NCBI RefSeq assembly: GCF_018069875.1
Contig: NZ_JAGQDF010000008.1
Location: forward strand, 1 to 64,000
Direction of reading: 5' to 3'
DNA from: Ideonella alba
Lineage (GTDB): Bacteria > Pseudomonadota > Gammaproteobacteria > Burkholderiales > Burkholderiaceae_C
Length of the DNA: 64,000 bases
In this document: in pieces, positions 35,343-44,201 of the stretch
Position numbering within the stretch: position 1 is the first letter of the stretch
Layout: every line of letters starts with the position of its first letter
Notes under the pieces: model-generated
What the model saw: only the letters and a program-made list of their open reading frames with translations
The model's database searches: none
Told to the model about the DNA's origin: nothing
Program-made: the position numbers and the translations under genes

Positions 35343-35831
35343 ATGCGCGTGTTCACTTCTCTCCTGGGCGTGGGCCTGGGTCTGTGCCTGGCCTTCCCGG
35401 CGGCGGCGGCCACCGTCAGCTGCAGCGCTCCGGTCACCGGCTGCTCGTTCGCCTACGACGGCGATTGGCCCGCGCAAGGCCAGGACTGGACCACCAACAC
35501 CGCCTGGTGGCGCGACGCGGCGGCCAAGGTGAAGATCGACCTGGGCGAGGTGGTCGACATGACCGGCCTGACCATTTCTGTCGACAACAACGACGACTAC
35601 AAGGTGATGGCCTCGGTCGACGGCCAGACCTGGACCCGCGTGCTGAACATCCGCGCCGCCGACAGCGAGATCAACTTCGGCATGGACACGATCTCCACCG
35701 TCAAGGGCGACCCGGACCGCGTCAAGGGCCTGGGCTTCCAGCCCGGGCCGGTGCGCTACTTCCGGATCAGCGCCAGCAACGGCGACGGCCTGTACTCGGT
35801 GGGCGAACTGCTGGTGCACACCGCGCCCTGA
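35343..35831 (+). CDS. Secreted discoidin (F5/8 type C)-like protein
   Basis: A 162-residue exported protein with a signal peptide ending FPAAAA. The mature part resembles a galactose-binding/discoidin jelly roll: WWRDAAAKVKIDLGEVVDMTGLTI, DNNDDYKVMASVDGQTWTRV and VRYFRISASNGDGLYSVGEL. Two cysteines (residues 27 and 34) near the start may form a disulfide. It could bind a sugar at the cell surface. The 254-base gap before it holds no other gene; no operon partner is visible. No membrane anchor or PEP-CTERM tail. Confidence 0.7.
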   Translation: MRVFTSLLGVGLGLCLAFPAAAATVSCSAPVTGCSFAYDGDWPAQGQDWTTNTAWWRDAAAKVKIDLGEVVDMTGLTISVDNNDDYKVMASVDGQTWTRVLNIRAADSEINFGMDTISTVKGDPDRVKGLGFQPGPVRYFRISASNGDGLYSVGELLVHTAP

Positions 35832-35844
35832 CGCGCCCCGTCGC

Positions 35845-37314
35845 TCACTGAAAGGCCACCTCGGCAAAGCTGCGCAGCTTGCGGCTGTGCAACTGGCTGG
35901 CGCCGGCCTCGCGCAGCAGTTCCAGCGCGCGGATGCCGATGCGCAGATGCTGGTCCACCCGCTCGCGGTAGAAGTGGTTGGCCATGCCGGGCAGCTTGAT
36001 CTCGCCGTGCAGCGGCTTGTCGCTGACGCACAGCAGCGTGCCGTAGGGCACCCGGAAGCGAAAGCCGTTGGCGGCGATGGTGGCGCTTTCCATGTCCAGC
36101 GCGATCGCCCGGCTCTGGCTGAAGCGGCGCTCGGGACCCGGGTGCGGCAGCAGTTCCCAGTTGCGGTTGTCGGTGCTGGCCACGGTGCCGGTGCGCATGA
36201 TCTTCTTGAGCTCGTAGCCGGCCAGCTGGGTGACCTCGGCCACCGCCTGCTCCAGCGCCAGCTGCACCTCGGCCAGCGGCGGGATGGGCACCCACAGCGG
36301 CAGTTCCTCGTCGAGCACATGGTCCTCGCGCACATAGCCGTGGGCCAGCACGTAGTCGCCCAGTTGCTGGCTGTTGCGCAGGCCCGCGCAGTGGCCCAGC
36401 ATGATCCAGGCGTGCGGGCGCAGCACGGCGATGTGGTCGGTGATGTTCTTCGCGTTGGCCGGGCCGACGCCGATGTTGACCATCGTGATGCCGCCGCTGC
36501 CCGGGCGCACCAGGTGGTAGGCCGGCATCTGCGGCAGCCGCGCCGGCGGCGTGCCGCCGGCGCTGCGCGCGCTGCCGCTGCGCGGCGTCAGCACGTTGCC
36601 GGGCTCGACGAAGGCCTCGTAGGGGCTGGCCGGGTCCTGCATCAGCGCATGGCCCAGGCGGATGAACTCGTCGATGTAGAACTGGTAGTTGGTGAACAGC
36701 ACGAAGTTCTGGAAGTGCTCGGGCGCGGTGCCGGTGTAGTGGCGCAGCCGGTGCAGCGAGTAGTCCACCCGCGGTGCGGTGAACAGCGACAACGGCTGCG
36801 GCTCGCGCGGGCCGGGCTCGTAGGTGCCGTTGGCGATGCCGTCGTCCATCGCCGCCAGGTCGGGCAGATCGAAGAAGTCACGCAGGCGCAGCCGCTGCTC
36901 GGCGCTCAGCGAGCCCTCCACGTGGTCGGCCTCGGCCAGGCAGAAGTGCACCGGGATCGGCTGGTGGCCCAGGCCCACCTCCAGCGACACACCATGGTTG
37001 CGCAGCAGCAGGCGGAACTGCTCGCGGTAGTAGTCGGCGAACAGGTCGGGCCGGGTCAGCGTGGTCTCGAACACGCCCGGGCCGGCGACGAAGCCGAAGC
37101 TCAGCCGGGTGTCGGCGCGCGCCACCGTGTGGGTGTGCACCCGCACGCTGGGGTAGAGCGCGCGCACCCGGCGCGGCGGTGTCTGGCCCTGCACGTAGGC
37201 CTGCAACTGCTGGCGCAGGTGGGTCACCTGGGTCTGGTACAGCGACTGCACACAGGCCAGTGCGGCGTCGGCATCGTCAAAGGACTGGCGGGGGGAGAAG
37301 GGGGCGTCCGTCAT
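35845..37314 (-). CDS. amn: AMP nucleosidase
   Basis: A 489-residue cytoplasmic enzyme that hydrolyses AMP to adenine and ribose 5-phosphate, a purine salvage and adenylate-level control step. The N-terminal half is the AMP nucleosidase-specific domain (YPSVRVHTHTVARADTRLSFG); the C-terminal half is a nucleoside phosphorylase fold with MVNIGVGPANAKNITDH, GHCAGLR and the catalytic ALDMESATIAANGFR, where the Asp/Glu pair acts on the base. Length matches the family (about 480-490). It stands alone, convergent with the discoidin-like gene. Confidence 0.95.
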   Translation of the reverse strand: MTDAPFSPRQSFDDADAALACVQSLYQTQVTHLRQQLQAYVQGQTPPRRVRALYPSVRVHTHTVARADTRLSFGFVAGPGVFETTLTRPDLFADYYREQFRLLLRNHGVSLEVGLGHQPIPVHFCLAEADHVEGSLSAEQRLRLRDFFDLPDLAAMDDGIANGTYEPGPREPQPLSLFTAPRVDYSLHRLRHYTGTAPEHFQNFVLFTNYQFYIDEFIRLGHALMQDPASPYEAFVEPGNVLTPRSGSARSAGGTPPARLPQMPAYHLVRPGSGGITMVNIGVGPANAKNITDHIAVLRPHAWIMLGHCAGLRNSQQLGDYVLAHGYVREDHVLDEELPLWVPIPPLAEVQLALEQAVAEVTQLAGYELKKIMRTGTVASTDNRNWELLPHPGPERRFSQSRAIALDMESATIAANGFRFRVPYGTLLCVSDKPLHGEIKLPGMANHFYRERVDQHLRIGIRALELLREAGASQLHSRKLRSFAEVAFQ

Positions 37315-37405
37315 GCACCGATTGTGGCCCCCGGTGATGACAAGTCATGATCTTCGGCAAGCCCGGCGTTCAGGCCGTCGCGGGCGCCGCCTACACTCGC
37401 GACAG

Positions 37406-38626
37406 ATGAATTCCGCGACCCGCCAACGAATCCGCCACGGTTGCCTGGCGCTGGCCCTGGCCTGCGGTGCCGGCGTCCCGCTGGCGATGCCGGCGCCCGG
37501 GCCGTCAGCGGCGCCGGCGTCGGCGTCAGCGTCCGGTTCGGCGCCCAGACCGGCGCCGAAGCCGGTGCCCACACCCGCGCCGAAGCCAGCGCCCAAGCCA
37601 GCGCCCAAGGCAGCGCCCAAGGCAGCGCCCCCATCCGCCTCGGCGTCCGCGCCCAAGGCCGCACCCAAGGCCGCGCCCAAGCCGCCGGCCAAGCCGGCAG
37701 CCAAACCGGCGCCGCGGCCCGCCCCCGCGCCAGCGGCTTCGGCCCCGATCGCCGCCAAGGCCGCGGCGCCGGTGCTCGCGGCGGCGGCGGCATCGGCGGC
37801 CAGCGCGGCGCCGCGCAACGATGCCCCCCGGCCGCCCGACGCCGCCGCCTGGTGCCGCCAGGTCAGCAGCTTCCTGGTCGATCTGACGGCGGCGCGTTGC
37901 CAGCAGGCGGCGCTGCTGCCGGGCGATGGCCGCTCGGTGCGTGGCGTGCCGCTGTGGTTCCGTGACGTGCGTCCGGCCGCACCGCCACGCCTGCGCGTGC
38001 TGGTGCTGGGCGGCATCCACGGCGACGAGATGGCCAGCGTGAATGTCGTCTTCGACTGGCTGGACCGGGCCGTCAAGGCGGCCGACCCCGGCATCCACTG
38101 GCGCATGGTGCCGCTGGTCAACCCCGACGGCCTGATGCGCAAGCCCTCGACCCGGGTCAATGCGCGCGGCGTGGACCTCAACCGCAACTTCCCCACGCCC
38201 GAGTGGGAGCGTGCCGCCCAGGCCTACTGGGCCAGCCGCACCGGCAAGGACCCGCGCCGCTTTCCCGGCCCGAGCGCGATGTCCGAGCCCGAGACCCGCT
38301 GGGTCCAGGCCCAGGTCGACCAGTTCAAGCCGCACCTGATCGTCTCGGTGCACGCGCCCTACGGCGTGCTCGATTTCGACGGCCCGCCGCCACCGCCCGA
38401 GAAGCTGGGCAGCCTGCACCTGGATCAGGTGGGCATCTACCCCGGCTCGCTGGGCAACTACGGCGGTGTGGTGCGCCGCGTGCCGGTCGTCACGCTGGAG
38501 CTGCGCAACGCGCGCCAGGTGTCCGGCAACGAGATGGCGGCGATGTGGACCGACCTGCGCGGCTGGATCGACCGCCGGCGCGAGCAGATGGCCCAGAGCC
38601 AACCCCTGGACCGGCCGGCCCGCTGA
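37406..38626 (+). CDS. M14 zinc carboxypeptidase (murein peptide amidase-like) with Ala/Pro/Lys linker
   Basis: A 406-residue exported peptidase. A signal peptide (ending PLAMPA) is followed by ~100 residues of low-complexity Ala/Pro/Lys/Ser repeat, then an M14-type domain. Zinc ligands are His205 and Glu208 (GGIHGDE) and His316 (VSVHAP); the catalytic glutamate is Glu365 (TLELR); the substrate-binding NRNF motif is also present. Related MpaA enzymes cleave the gamma-D-Glu-meso-Dap bond of murein peptides, but MpaA is cytoplasmic. The signal peptide and linker suggest a periplasmic, possibly peptidoglycan-spanning, version. ATG at 37406 chosen as it opens the signal peptide. Confidence 0.85.
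   Translation: MNSATRQRIRHGCLALALACGAGVPLAMPAPGPSAAPASASASGSAPRPAPKPVPTPAPKPAPKPAPKAAPKAAPPSASASAPKAAPKAAPKPPAKPAAKPAPRPAPAPAASAPIAAKAAAPVLAAAAASAASAAPRNDAPRPPDAAAWCRQVSSFLVDLTAARCQQAALLPGDGRSVRGVPLWFRDVRPAAPPRLRVLVLGGIHGDEMASVNVVFDWLDRAVKAADPGIHWRMVPLVNPDGLMRKPSTRVNARGVDLNRNFPTPEWERAAQAYWASRTGKDPRRFPGPSAMSEPETRWVQAQVDQFKPHLIVSVHAPYGVLDFDGPPPPPEKLGSLHLDQVGIYPGSLGNYGGVVRRVPVVTLELRNARQVSGNEMAAMWTDLRGWIDRRREQMAQSQPLDRPAR
37555..37700 (+). repeat. 12-base tandem repeat encoding Ala-Pro-Lys linker
   Basis: Units close to GCGCCCAAGGCA (APKA/APKP) repeat with drift across this stretch of the M14 peptidase gene. Such coding repeats can change number by slippage and vary linker length. Confidence 0.7.
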
Positions 38627-38628
38627 GC

Positions 38629-40458
38629 ATGAACGACGCGTCCACGGCCCCTCCGCCCCCGCTGCCGACGGACGCGCGCACCCAGCTGGCCCAGCACCTG
38701 GCCCGCGCCGGCAGCCTGCGCAGCCGCTTTCCCGCCGAGGCGCTGGCGCTGTGCGAACAGGCCGAGGTGCTGGCGCGGGCGCTCGATTCACAGGGCGATC
38801 TGGCGCGCGCCCTGTTGCGCGCCGGCCAGTGTCTGAGCGCGCTGGCCGTGGCTCCGGCCGGCGGCACGCGCCAGCAGCACCAGCAGGCGGCGCATGAGCG
38901 GCTGGGCCAGGCGATGGAGCTGTTCGTCGGCCTGGAGGACCGCCACGGCGAGGCCGAGGCGGCCAACACCCTGGCCAACCTGCATGCCGCCTGCGGCGCC
39001 CACGCCCAGGCGCTGCCGCTGTACCACCGCAGCCTGAGCGTGCGGCGCGACCTGGGCGACCGCATCGGCGAAGCCGGCGTGCTCAACAACATCGGCCTGC
39101 TGCTGCGCGACACCGCGCAGTTCGCCGACGCGCTGGCCTGCCTCTTCGCCAGCCTGGAGCTGGCCGAGGACCTGGGCGACGAGCGCGCCACGGCGCATGC
39201 CCTGGCCAGCATCGGCACCGTGCTGGCCGAGCTGGGCGAGACCGGCCGCGCCACCGAATTCCACCTGCGCGCGCTGGCGGTGCTGGAGCAATGGCCCGAC
39301 CCGGCGCTGGAGGCGTCGGCCCGCACCGGCCTGGGCCGGCTGCTGGCCCGCACCGGCCACCCCGAGGAGGCGCTGTCCCACCTGGAGCGCGCGCTGGCCG
39401 TGGCCCACCGAAGCGGCCGCATCGACGACCTGGCCTCGGCGCTGCACGCGCTGGGCCAGGCGCACCAGGGCCTGGCCCAGCCGCAGCGCGCCGAGTGGCT
39501 GCTGCACGAGGCCCTGGCCGCGGCGCGCCGCGGCGGCCAGCCGCTGGCCGAGGCCGAGGTGCTGCTGAGCCTGGGCGAACTGCGCGGCCGCCAGGGCGAC
39601 AGCAGCGACGCGCGGCCGCTGCTGCTGCAGGCCCTGTCTGGCGCCGAGCGGCTGCAGGCCGACCACCTGGCCGGCCGGGTGCACCGTGCGCTGTCGCGCT
39701 GGCACGAGCAGCAGCGCGAGTTCGAGGCCGCGCTGCGCCACCACCAGGCCTTCCACGACTGTCTGCAGCGGGTGCAGGGCCAGGCGGTGCAGCGCCGCCT
39801 GCGCACGCTGTTGGCAGGCAGCGAGCTGAAGGTGGTGCACCGCGATGCCGAGCACCAGCGCCGCCGCGGCGATGCGCTGGCCGAGGCGCTGGACATCGCC
39901 CGTGCCAGCGACCGCCACAAGGACGAACTGGTGCGGGCGCTGCGCCACCAGGCCGAGCTGCTGCGCCAGCTGGCGCGCGAGGACGGCCTGACCGGCGTGG
40001 CCAACCGACGCTGGCTCGACAGCATGCTGATGCGCGAGCGCGAGCGCGCCCGCCGCCACGGCCACCCGCTGGCGGTGGCGATGATCGACCTGGATCACTT
40101 CAAGGCGATCAACGACCGCTGTTCGCACCATGTGGGCGACGAGGTGCTGCGCCGCATCGGCCGGCTGCTGCTGCAGACCTGCCGCCAGGGCGACCTGGTC
40201 GGCCGCTACGGCGGCGAGGAGTTCCTGGTCGTGCTGGTCGAGACGCCGCTGGCGGCGGCGCGCGGCGTGTGCGAGAAGCTGCGCCGGCTGGTGGCGACCA
40301 TGGATGTGGAAGGCCTGCACCCCACACTGAGCCGCGTGACCGTGAGCATCGGCGTGGCCGGCGATGCCGCCGACCCGGTGGCCGAGGACCTGGTGCAGGC
40401 CGCCGACCGCGAGCTGTACCGCGCCAAGCGCGAAGGCCGGAACCGGGTGTGCGGCTGA
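38629..40458 (+). CDS. TPR-GGDEF diguanylate cyclase
   Basis: A 609-residue cytoplasmic protein. Residues ~25-400 form a run of tetratricopeptide-like repeats (for example GEAGVLNNIGLLLRDTAQFADAL, ASALHALGQAHQGLAQPQRAE), then a coiled segment and a C-terminal GGDEF domain with DLDHFKAINDRCSHHVGDE and the catalytic RYGGEEF. The RQGD sequence before it is an inhibitory I-site, so product feedback is expected. No membrane helix; the TPR part probably senses a partner protein. ATG at 38629 follows the peptidase stop by two bases. The stop codon is the loop of a perfect hairpin. Confidence 0.92.
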   Translation: MNDASTAPPPPLPTDARTQLAQHLARAGSLRSRFPAEALALCEQAEVLARALDSQGDLARALLRAGQCLSALAVAPAGGTRQQHQQAAHERLGQAMELFVGLEDRHGEAEAANTLANLHAACGAHAQALPLYHRSLSVRRDLGDRIGEAGVLNNIGLLLRDTAQFADALACLFASLELAEDLGDERATAHALASIGTVLAELGETGRATEFHLRALAVLEQWPDPALEASARTGLGRLLARTGHPEEALSHLERALAVAHRSGRIDDLASALHALGQAHQGLAQPQRAEWLLHEALAAARRGGQPLAEAEVLLSLGELRGRQGDSSDARPLLLQALSGAERLQADHLAGRVHRALSRWHEQQREFEAALRHHQAFHDCLQRVQGQAVQRRLRTLLAGSELKVVHRDAEHQRRRGDALAEALDIARASDRHKDELVRALRHQAELLRQLAREDGLTGVANRRWLDSMLMRERERARRHGHPLAVAMIDLDHFKAINDRCSHHVGDEVLRRIGRLLLQTCRQGDLVGRYGGEEFLVVLVETPLAAARGVCEKLRRLVATMDVEGLHPTLSRVTVSIGVAGDAADPVAEDLVQAADRELYRAKREGRNRVCG

Positions 40459-40477
40459 GCCGCACACCCGGTTCCGG
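40437..40477 (+). terminator. Perfect 19-bp hairpin centred on the stop codon
   Basis: CCGGAACCGGGTGTGCGGC (40437-40455) and its exact complement (40459-40477) flank the TGA stop, which forms the three-base loop. The left arm encodes the last six residues of the GGDEF protein. No T-run follows. It may end transcription or protect the message end. Confidence 0.7.
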
Positions 40478-40550
40478 CCTGCGGCCGATGCGTTGGGCTT
40501 CCCCGAGCACCCTCCGGGAAGGGGCTCCAGCATGGGCATGGGCTCCCTCC

Positions 40551-40573
40551 AGCCTCCCTCCGGGAGGGAGGCT
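40551..40573. terminator. Palindromic hairpin between convergent genes
   Basis: AGCCTCCCTCC-G-GGAGGGAGGCT is a perfect 11-bp stem in the 235-base gap between the convergent GGDEF and thiolase genes. It could act on both strands. Nearby CTCCGGGAAGGGGCTCC is a weaker version of the same theme; the rest of the gap holds no recognisable feature. Confidence 0.55.
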
Positions 40574-40693
40574 CTGGTCAGAGGGACGAAGAGCGTTGCG
40601 GCGGGGTGGCCGGGCGAGCGCCGGGCCGCCCCAAGCCGCCCGGCCCACCCGCCAGGCGGGTGGCGCCGGGTACCCCCGGCGCCGGGTGCCCTA

Positions 40694-41881
40694 TCAGACC
40701 CGTTCGAAGATCGCGGCGATGCCCTGGCCGCCGCCGATGCACATCGTCACCAGCGCGTAGCGGCCGCCGACGCGTTGCAGCTCGTACAGGGCCTTGGTGG
40801 TGATGATTGCGCCGGTGGCGCCGATCGGGTGGCCCAGCGAGATGCCCGAACCGTTGGGGTTGACCTTGGCCGGATCCAGGCCCAGTTCCTTGACCACCGC
40901 ACAGGCCTGGGCGGCAAAGGCCTCGTTGGACTCGATGACGTCGAGGTCGGCCACCGTCAGGCCGGCCTTCTTCAGCGCCAGGCGGGTGGCCGGCACCGGG
41001 CCGATGCCCATGATGGTGGGCTCGACGCCGGCGTGGGCGTAGGCCACCAGGCGGGCCATCGGCTTGAGGCCACGGGCCTTCACCGCCTCGCCGCTGGCCA
41101 GCACCACGGCGCCGGCGCCGTCGTTGATGCCCGAGGCGTTGCCGGCGGTGACATGGCCGTCCTTCTTGAAGGCCGGGCGCATCTTGGACAGCGATTCCAC
41201 CGTGGTGGAGGCCTTCACGTGCTCGTCGGTGTCGAAGACGATGTCGCCCTTCTTGCTGGCGGTGACCACCGGGACGATCTGCTCCTTGAAGTAGCCGGCG
41301 GCGATGGCCGCGGCGGCGCGGCGGTGGCTTTCGGCAGCCAGCGCGTCCATCTGCTCACGGGTGATGCCGTACTGCTCGGCCACGTTCTCGGCGGTGATGC
41401 CCATGTGGATCTTGTGGAAGGGGTCGTGCAGCGCGCCCACCACCATGTCGATCATCGGCGTGTCGCCCATGCGGGCGCCCCAGCGGCCCTGCGGCAGCAG
41501 GTAGGCGCCGCGGCTCATGTTCTCGGCGCCGGCGCCCACCGCGATCTCGCAGTCGCCCAGCAGGATGGCCTGCGAGGCCGAGACGATGGCCTGCAGGCCC
41601 GAGCCGCACAGGCGGTTGACGTTGAAGGCGGGCGTTTCCTTGGGGATGCCGGCGTTTACCGCGGCGACGCGGCTGAGGTAGGCGTCACGCGGCTCGGTGA
41701 CCACCACCGTGCCCATGGCCAGGTGGCCGACGCTCTCGGCACCGGCGCCCGAGCGCTCGACGGCGGTCTTGACCGCCAGCGTGGCGATGTCGGCCAGCGC
41801 CACATCCTTCAGGGCACCCCCATAGGTGCCAATGGCGGTGCGGGCGGCACCGACGACGAAAACGTCACGGGAAGCGGTCAT
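40694..41881 (-). CDS. bktB: Beta-ketothiolase (BktB-like acetyl-CoA acyltransferase)
   Basis: A 395-residue thiolase that condenses or cleaves 3-ketoacyl-CoA. Catalytic residues are Cys92 (NRLCGSG), His351 (GHPIGATG) and Cys381 (CIGGGQG). The sequence closely follows the Cupriavidus BktB pattern, including GTxGGxLKDVA, TEPRDAYLSRVAAVNAG and ALHDPFHKIHMG, so it may accept C4-C5 or longer substrates for polyhydroxyalkanoate supply or beta-oxidation. ATG at 41881 has GGAGAC upstream. It is monocistronic, with no phaB or phaC nearby. Confidence 0.9.
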   Translation of the reverse strand: MTASRDVFVVGAARTAIGTYGGALKDVALADIATLAVKTAVERSGAGAESVGHLAMGTVVVTEPRDAYLSRVAAVNAGIPKETPAFNVNRLCGSGLQAIVSASQAILLGDCEIAVGAGAENMSRGAYLLPQGRWGARMGDTPMIDMVVGALHDPFHKIHMGITAENVAEQYGITREQMDALAAESHRRAAAAIAAGYFKEQIVPVVTASKKGDIVFDTDEHVKASTTVESLSKMRPAFKKDGHVTAGNASGINDGAGAVVLASGEAVKARGLKPMARLVAYAHAGVEPTIMGIGPVPATRLALKKAGLTVADLDVIESNEAFAAQACAVVKELGLDPAKVNPNGSGISLGHPIGATGAIITTKALYELQRVGGRYALVTMCIGGGQGIAAIFERV

Positions 41882-42065
41882 GGAAGTCTCCTCAGATCCA
41901 GGTTGTCGGGGGTACGCGGCCAGTGTGCGACCGCCGGATTGCAGCGGCCTGACAGCGCCCGGCGGGGCTGTCAAGCCGGGCGGGGGCCGCCCAGGCGCAG
42001 ATATCGGGCCCAAAAGCAGGCCTTCAAAACCCATGGCCGGGCGCCCGGCTTCCTAAGATCGTCGC

Positions 42066-42953
42066 ATGATTTCCATGGACGGCGTGCCGTCAGTCCTCAT
42101 CGCCCGCAACCAGAGCTGGGTCCGCAAGCAGGCCCAGGCGCTGGTGCGCCACCTGCCCGCCAATGTCGAGCGGGCCGATCTGATCCAGGTCGGTCTGATC
42201 GCCGTGGCCCAGGCCGCGGTGAGCTTCGAGTGGGACGGCGACCGCGACTCCGCCGAGGCCCAGGAGGCCTTCGTGCGCTACGCGCGCATGCGGGTCAAGG
42301 GCGCGATGCTCGACGAGCTGCGCCAGATGGACTTCCTGACCCGCGGCGAGCGCCGCAAGATCAAGGTCATCCAGATCGCCCGCGAGCGCCTGCGCCAGGA
42401 CAGCGGCCGTGAGCCCAGCCTGGGCGAGCTGGCCCGCAGCACCGGTATCGACGCCGACGAGATCGGCTCGCTGCTGCAGGCCGACCAGCATGGCCGCCAC
42501 CAGGTCCAGGTGGACGAGACCGACGACGAGGGCCAGCGCCACTTCCATCCGGCCACGCCGCGCGAGGAGGTCGAGGCCCGCGTGGACACCGGCATCGTGC
42601 TGCGCCGCCTGGAGAAGTTCTTTGCCGAGCTGCCCGAGCGCGAGCGCATGGTGATCGACGCCTACCTGGGCGTCGGCCTGACCCCGGTCGAGGTGGCCCA
42701 GTCGCTGAAGGTGACGCCGTCGCGCGTCTCGCAGATCTACCACGCCGTGGTGCGCCGCGCGGTGGCCCATGTCCAGGGCGGCGAGCGCCGCGCCACCGAC
42801 CGCGTGGCGGCGCCCCACCCCGACAAGTCCTCCGACGCCTTCATCGAGATGATGCGCCAGCGCGAGGAAGAACTGCGCCGCAGCCCGCAGGGCGCCTGGG
42901 GCGAGATGGTCGAGCAGGTGCTGGCGCACCCGCACCGGCAGCTCCAGACCTGA
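42066..42953 (+). CDS. FliA/WhiG-type RNA polymerase sigma factor (orphan)
   Basis: A 295-residue sigma-70 family factor of the FliA type. Region 2 (~25-100) includes DLIQVGLIAVAQA and YARMRVKGAMLDELRQMDFL; region 3 has IKVIQIARERLRQDSGREPSLGELA; region 4 (~190-240) has LPERERMVIDAYLGVGLTPVEVAQSLKVTPSRVSQIYH. A ~50-residue C-terminal extension is not typical. No flagellar genes are in the window, so it could be a second flagellar sigma or a dedicated one. It is divergent from bktB with a 184-base gap that shows no strong promoter. ATG at 42075 is an alternative start. Confidence 0.87.
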   Translation: MISMDGVPSVLIARNQSWVRKQAQALVRHLPANVERADLIQVGLIAVAQAAVSFEWDGDRDSAEAQEAFVRYARMRVKGAMLDELRQMDFLTRGERRKIKVIQIARERLRQDSGREPSLGELARSTGIDADEIGSLLQADQHGRHQVQVDETDDEGQRHFHPATPREEVEARVDTGIVLRRLEKFFAELPERERMVIDAYLGVGLTPVEVAQSLKVTPSRVSQIYHAVVRRAVAHVQGGERRATDRVAAPHPDKSSDAFIEMMRQREEELRRSPQGAWGEMVEQVLAHPHRQLQT

Positions 42954-42984
42954 GGCCGCTCACGCCGGCGCGGCCCGGTCCGGG

Positions 42985-44106
42985 TCAGCGCGTGTCGGTG
43001 CCGGCGCGCGTGCCCGGCTGCGTGTCCAGGCGGTGCAGCCGCACCTGGTTGCGCCCCCGCCGCTTGGCTTCGTACAGGGCCACGTCGGCCCGCGCCACCA
43101 GCTGTTCAGGCCGCTCGCCCGCGACCGCCTGCGCCACGCCGATGCTCACCGTCACCGGCTGGCCGTGGCTGAAGCGGTGGGCCTGGGTGGCGCTGCGGAT
43201 GCGCTCGGCCAGCTCCACCGCGGCCTCCAGCGGCGTGCTGGCGGCCAGCACCAGGAATTCCTCGCCACCCCAGCGGCCCAGCTGGTCGGACACGCGCAAC
43301 TGCTCGGACATCAGCCCGGCCAGTTCCACCAGCACCGCGTCACCGCAGGCGTGGCCATGCTGGTCGTTGATCTGCTTGAACTCGTCGATGTCGAGCAGCA
43401 GCAGCGACAGCGGCTGGCCGTGGCGTTCCAGCAGCGCCATCGAGCCCACCAGCCGCTCATTCAGCGCCCGGCGGTTGGCCACGCCGGTCAGCGGGTCGGA
43501 GGCGGCGATCTGCTGCATCCACTCGGCGCGCTCGCGGGTGCGCAGGTAGTCCAGGCGCAGGTTCGAGATGGCCAGCAGCAGCACCACGTAGATCAGCTGG
43601 GCGATCGCCACGTTGGACAGGATCACCCCCAGCGGCACCGGGCCCGGGTCGATCACCCCGTGCTGCAGCAGCCAGAAGATGCCGCCGAACAGCGTGACGT
43701 ACATGCAGGCCGAGACGATCAGCGCGTCGCGCCGGCTGAGGAAGATGAAGGCGCAGCCATAGGTCAGCGGCAGCCAGTACAGGTTGCTGACCAGCTGGTA
43801 CAGGTCCGGCGGGCCGTGTTGGGCCAGCAGCACCAGGTACAGCGCGGCACCCAGATAGACGTTGAGCGTCACCACCGTGACCCGGCGCACCAGCCGCTCC
43901 CAGCGCGGTCGCCATTGCAGCATCGCCGCGCCGCAGGCGAACACGACGGTGATCAGCGGATAGGCCCAGCGGTCCCAGGGCGAAAGTCGCCCGTGGGAGA
44001 ACTCCAGCAGCGCGTTGACCAGCACCGCGACGCAGCCGGCCAGCAGCAGGTTGCGCAGCATGCGCAACTCGGCATTGGGGCCGCTGCCGGAGGCGTTCGG
44101 CAACAT
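42985..44106 (-). CDS. Membrane diguanylate cyclase (GGDEF)
   Basis: A 373-residue inner-membrane protein with five to six hydrophobic helices in the first ~200 residues (a MASE-like sensor) and a C-terminal GGDEF domain: DIDEFKQINDQHGHACGD and GRWGGEEF, preceded by RVSD, which is an I-site for feedback inhibition. It makes c-di-GMP from two GTP. ATG at 44106 is used; the frame extends to a TTG at 44205 overlapping the neighbouring gene, but that part lacks a ribosome site. The signal sensed is unknown. Confidence 0.9.
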   Translation of the reverse strand: MLPNASGSGPNAELRMLRNLLLAGCVAVLVNALLEFSHGRLSPWDRWAYPLITVVFACGAAMLQWRPRWERLVRRVTVVTLNVYLGAALYLVLLAQHGPPDLYQLVSNLYWLPLTYGCAFIFLSRRDALIVSACMYVTLFGGIFWLLQHGVIDPGPVPLGVILSNVAIAQLIYVVLLLAISNLRLDYLRTRERAEWMQQIAASDPLTGVANRRALNERLVGSMALLERHGQPLSLLLLDIDEFKQINDQHGHACGDAVLVELAGLMSEQLRVSDQLGRWGGEEFLVLAASTPLEAAVELAERIRSATQAHRFSHGQPVTVSIGVAQAVAGERPEQLVARADVALYEAKRRGRNQVRLHRLDTQPGTRAGTDTR

Positions 44107-44201
44107 CGACGGGGGCAGGGTGGACACCGGGGACAGGCGAAGACGGGGCGCCCGACGCGGCGCCGTGAAAACGCTGATCGTCGCGCCCGCCGGCGCTGGC
44201 G

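Noticed and set aside
37555-37700. CRISPR-like or non-coding tandem repeat
   Set aside because: Repeat units are 12 bases with no spacers and keep the reading frame of the M14 peptidase linker.
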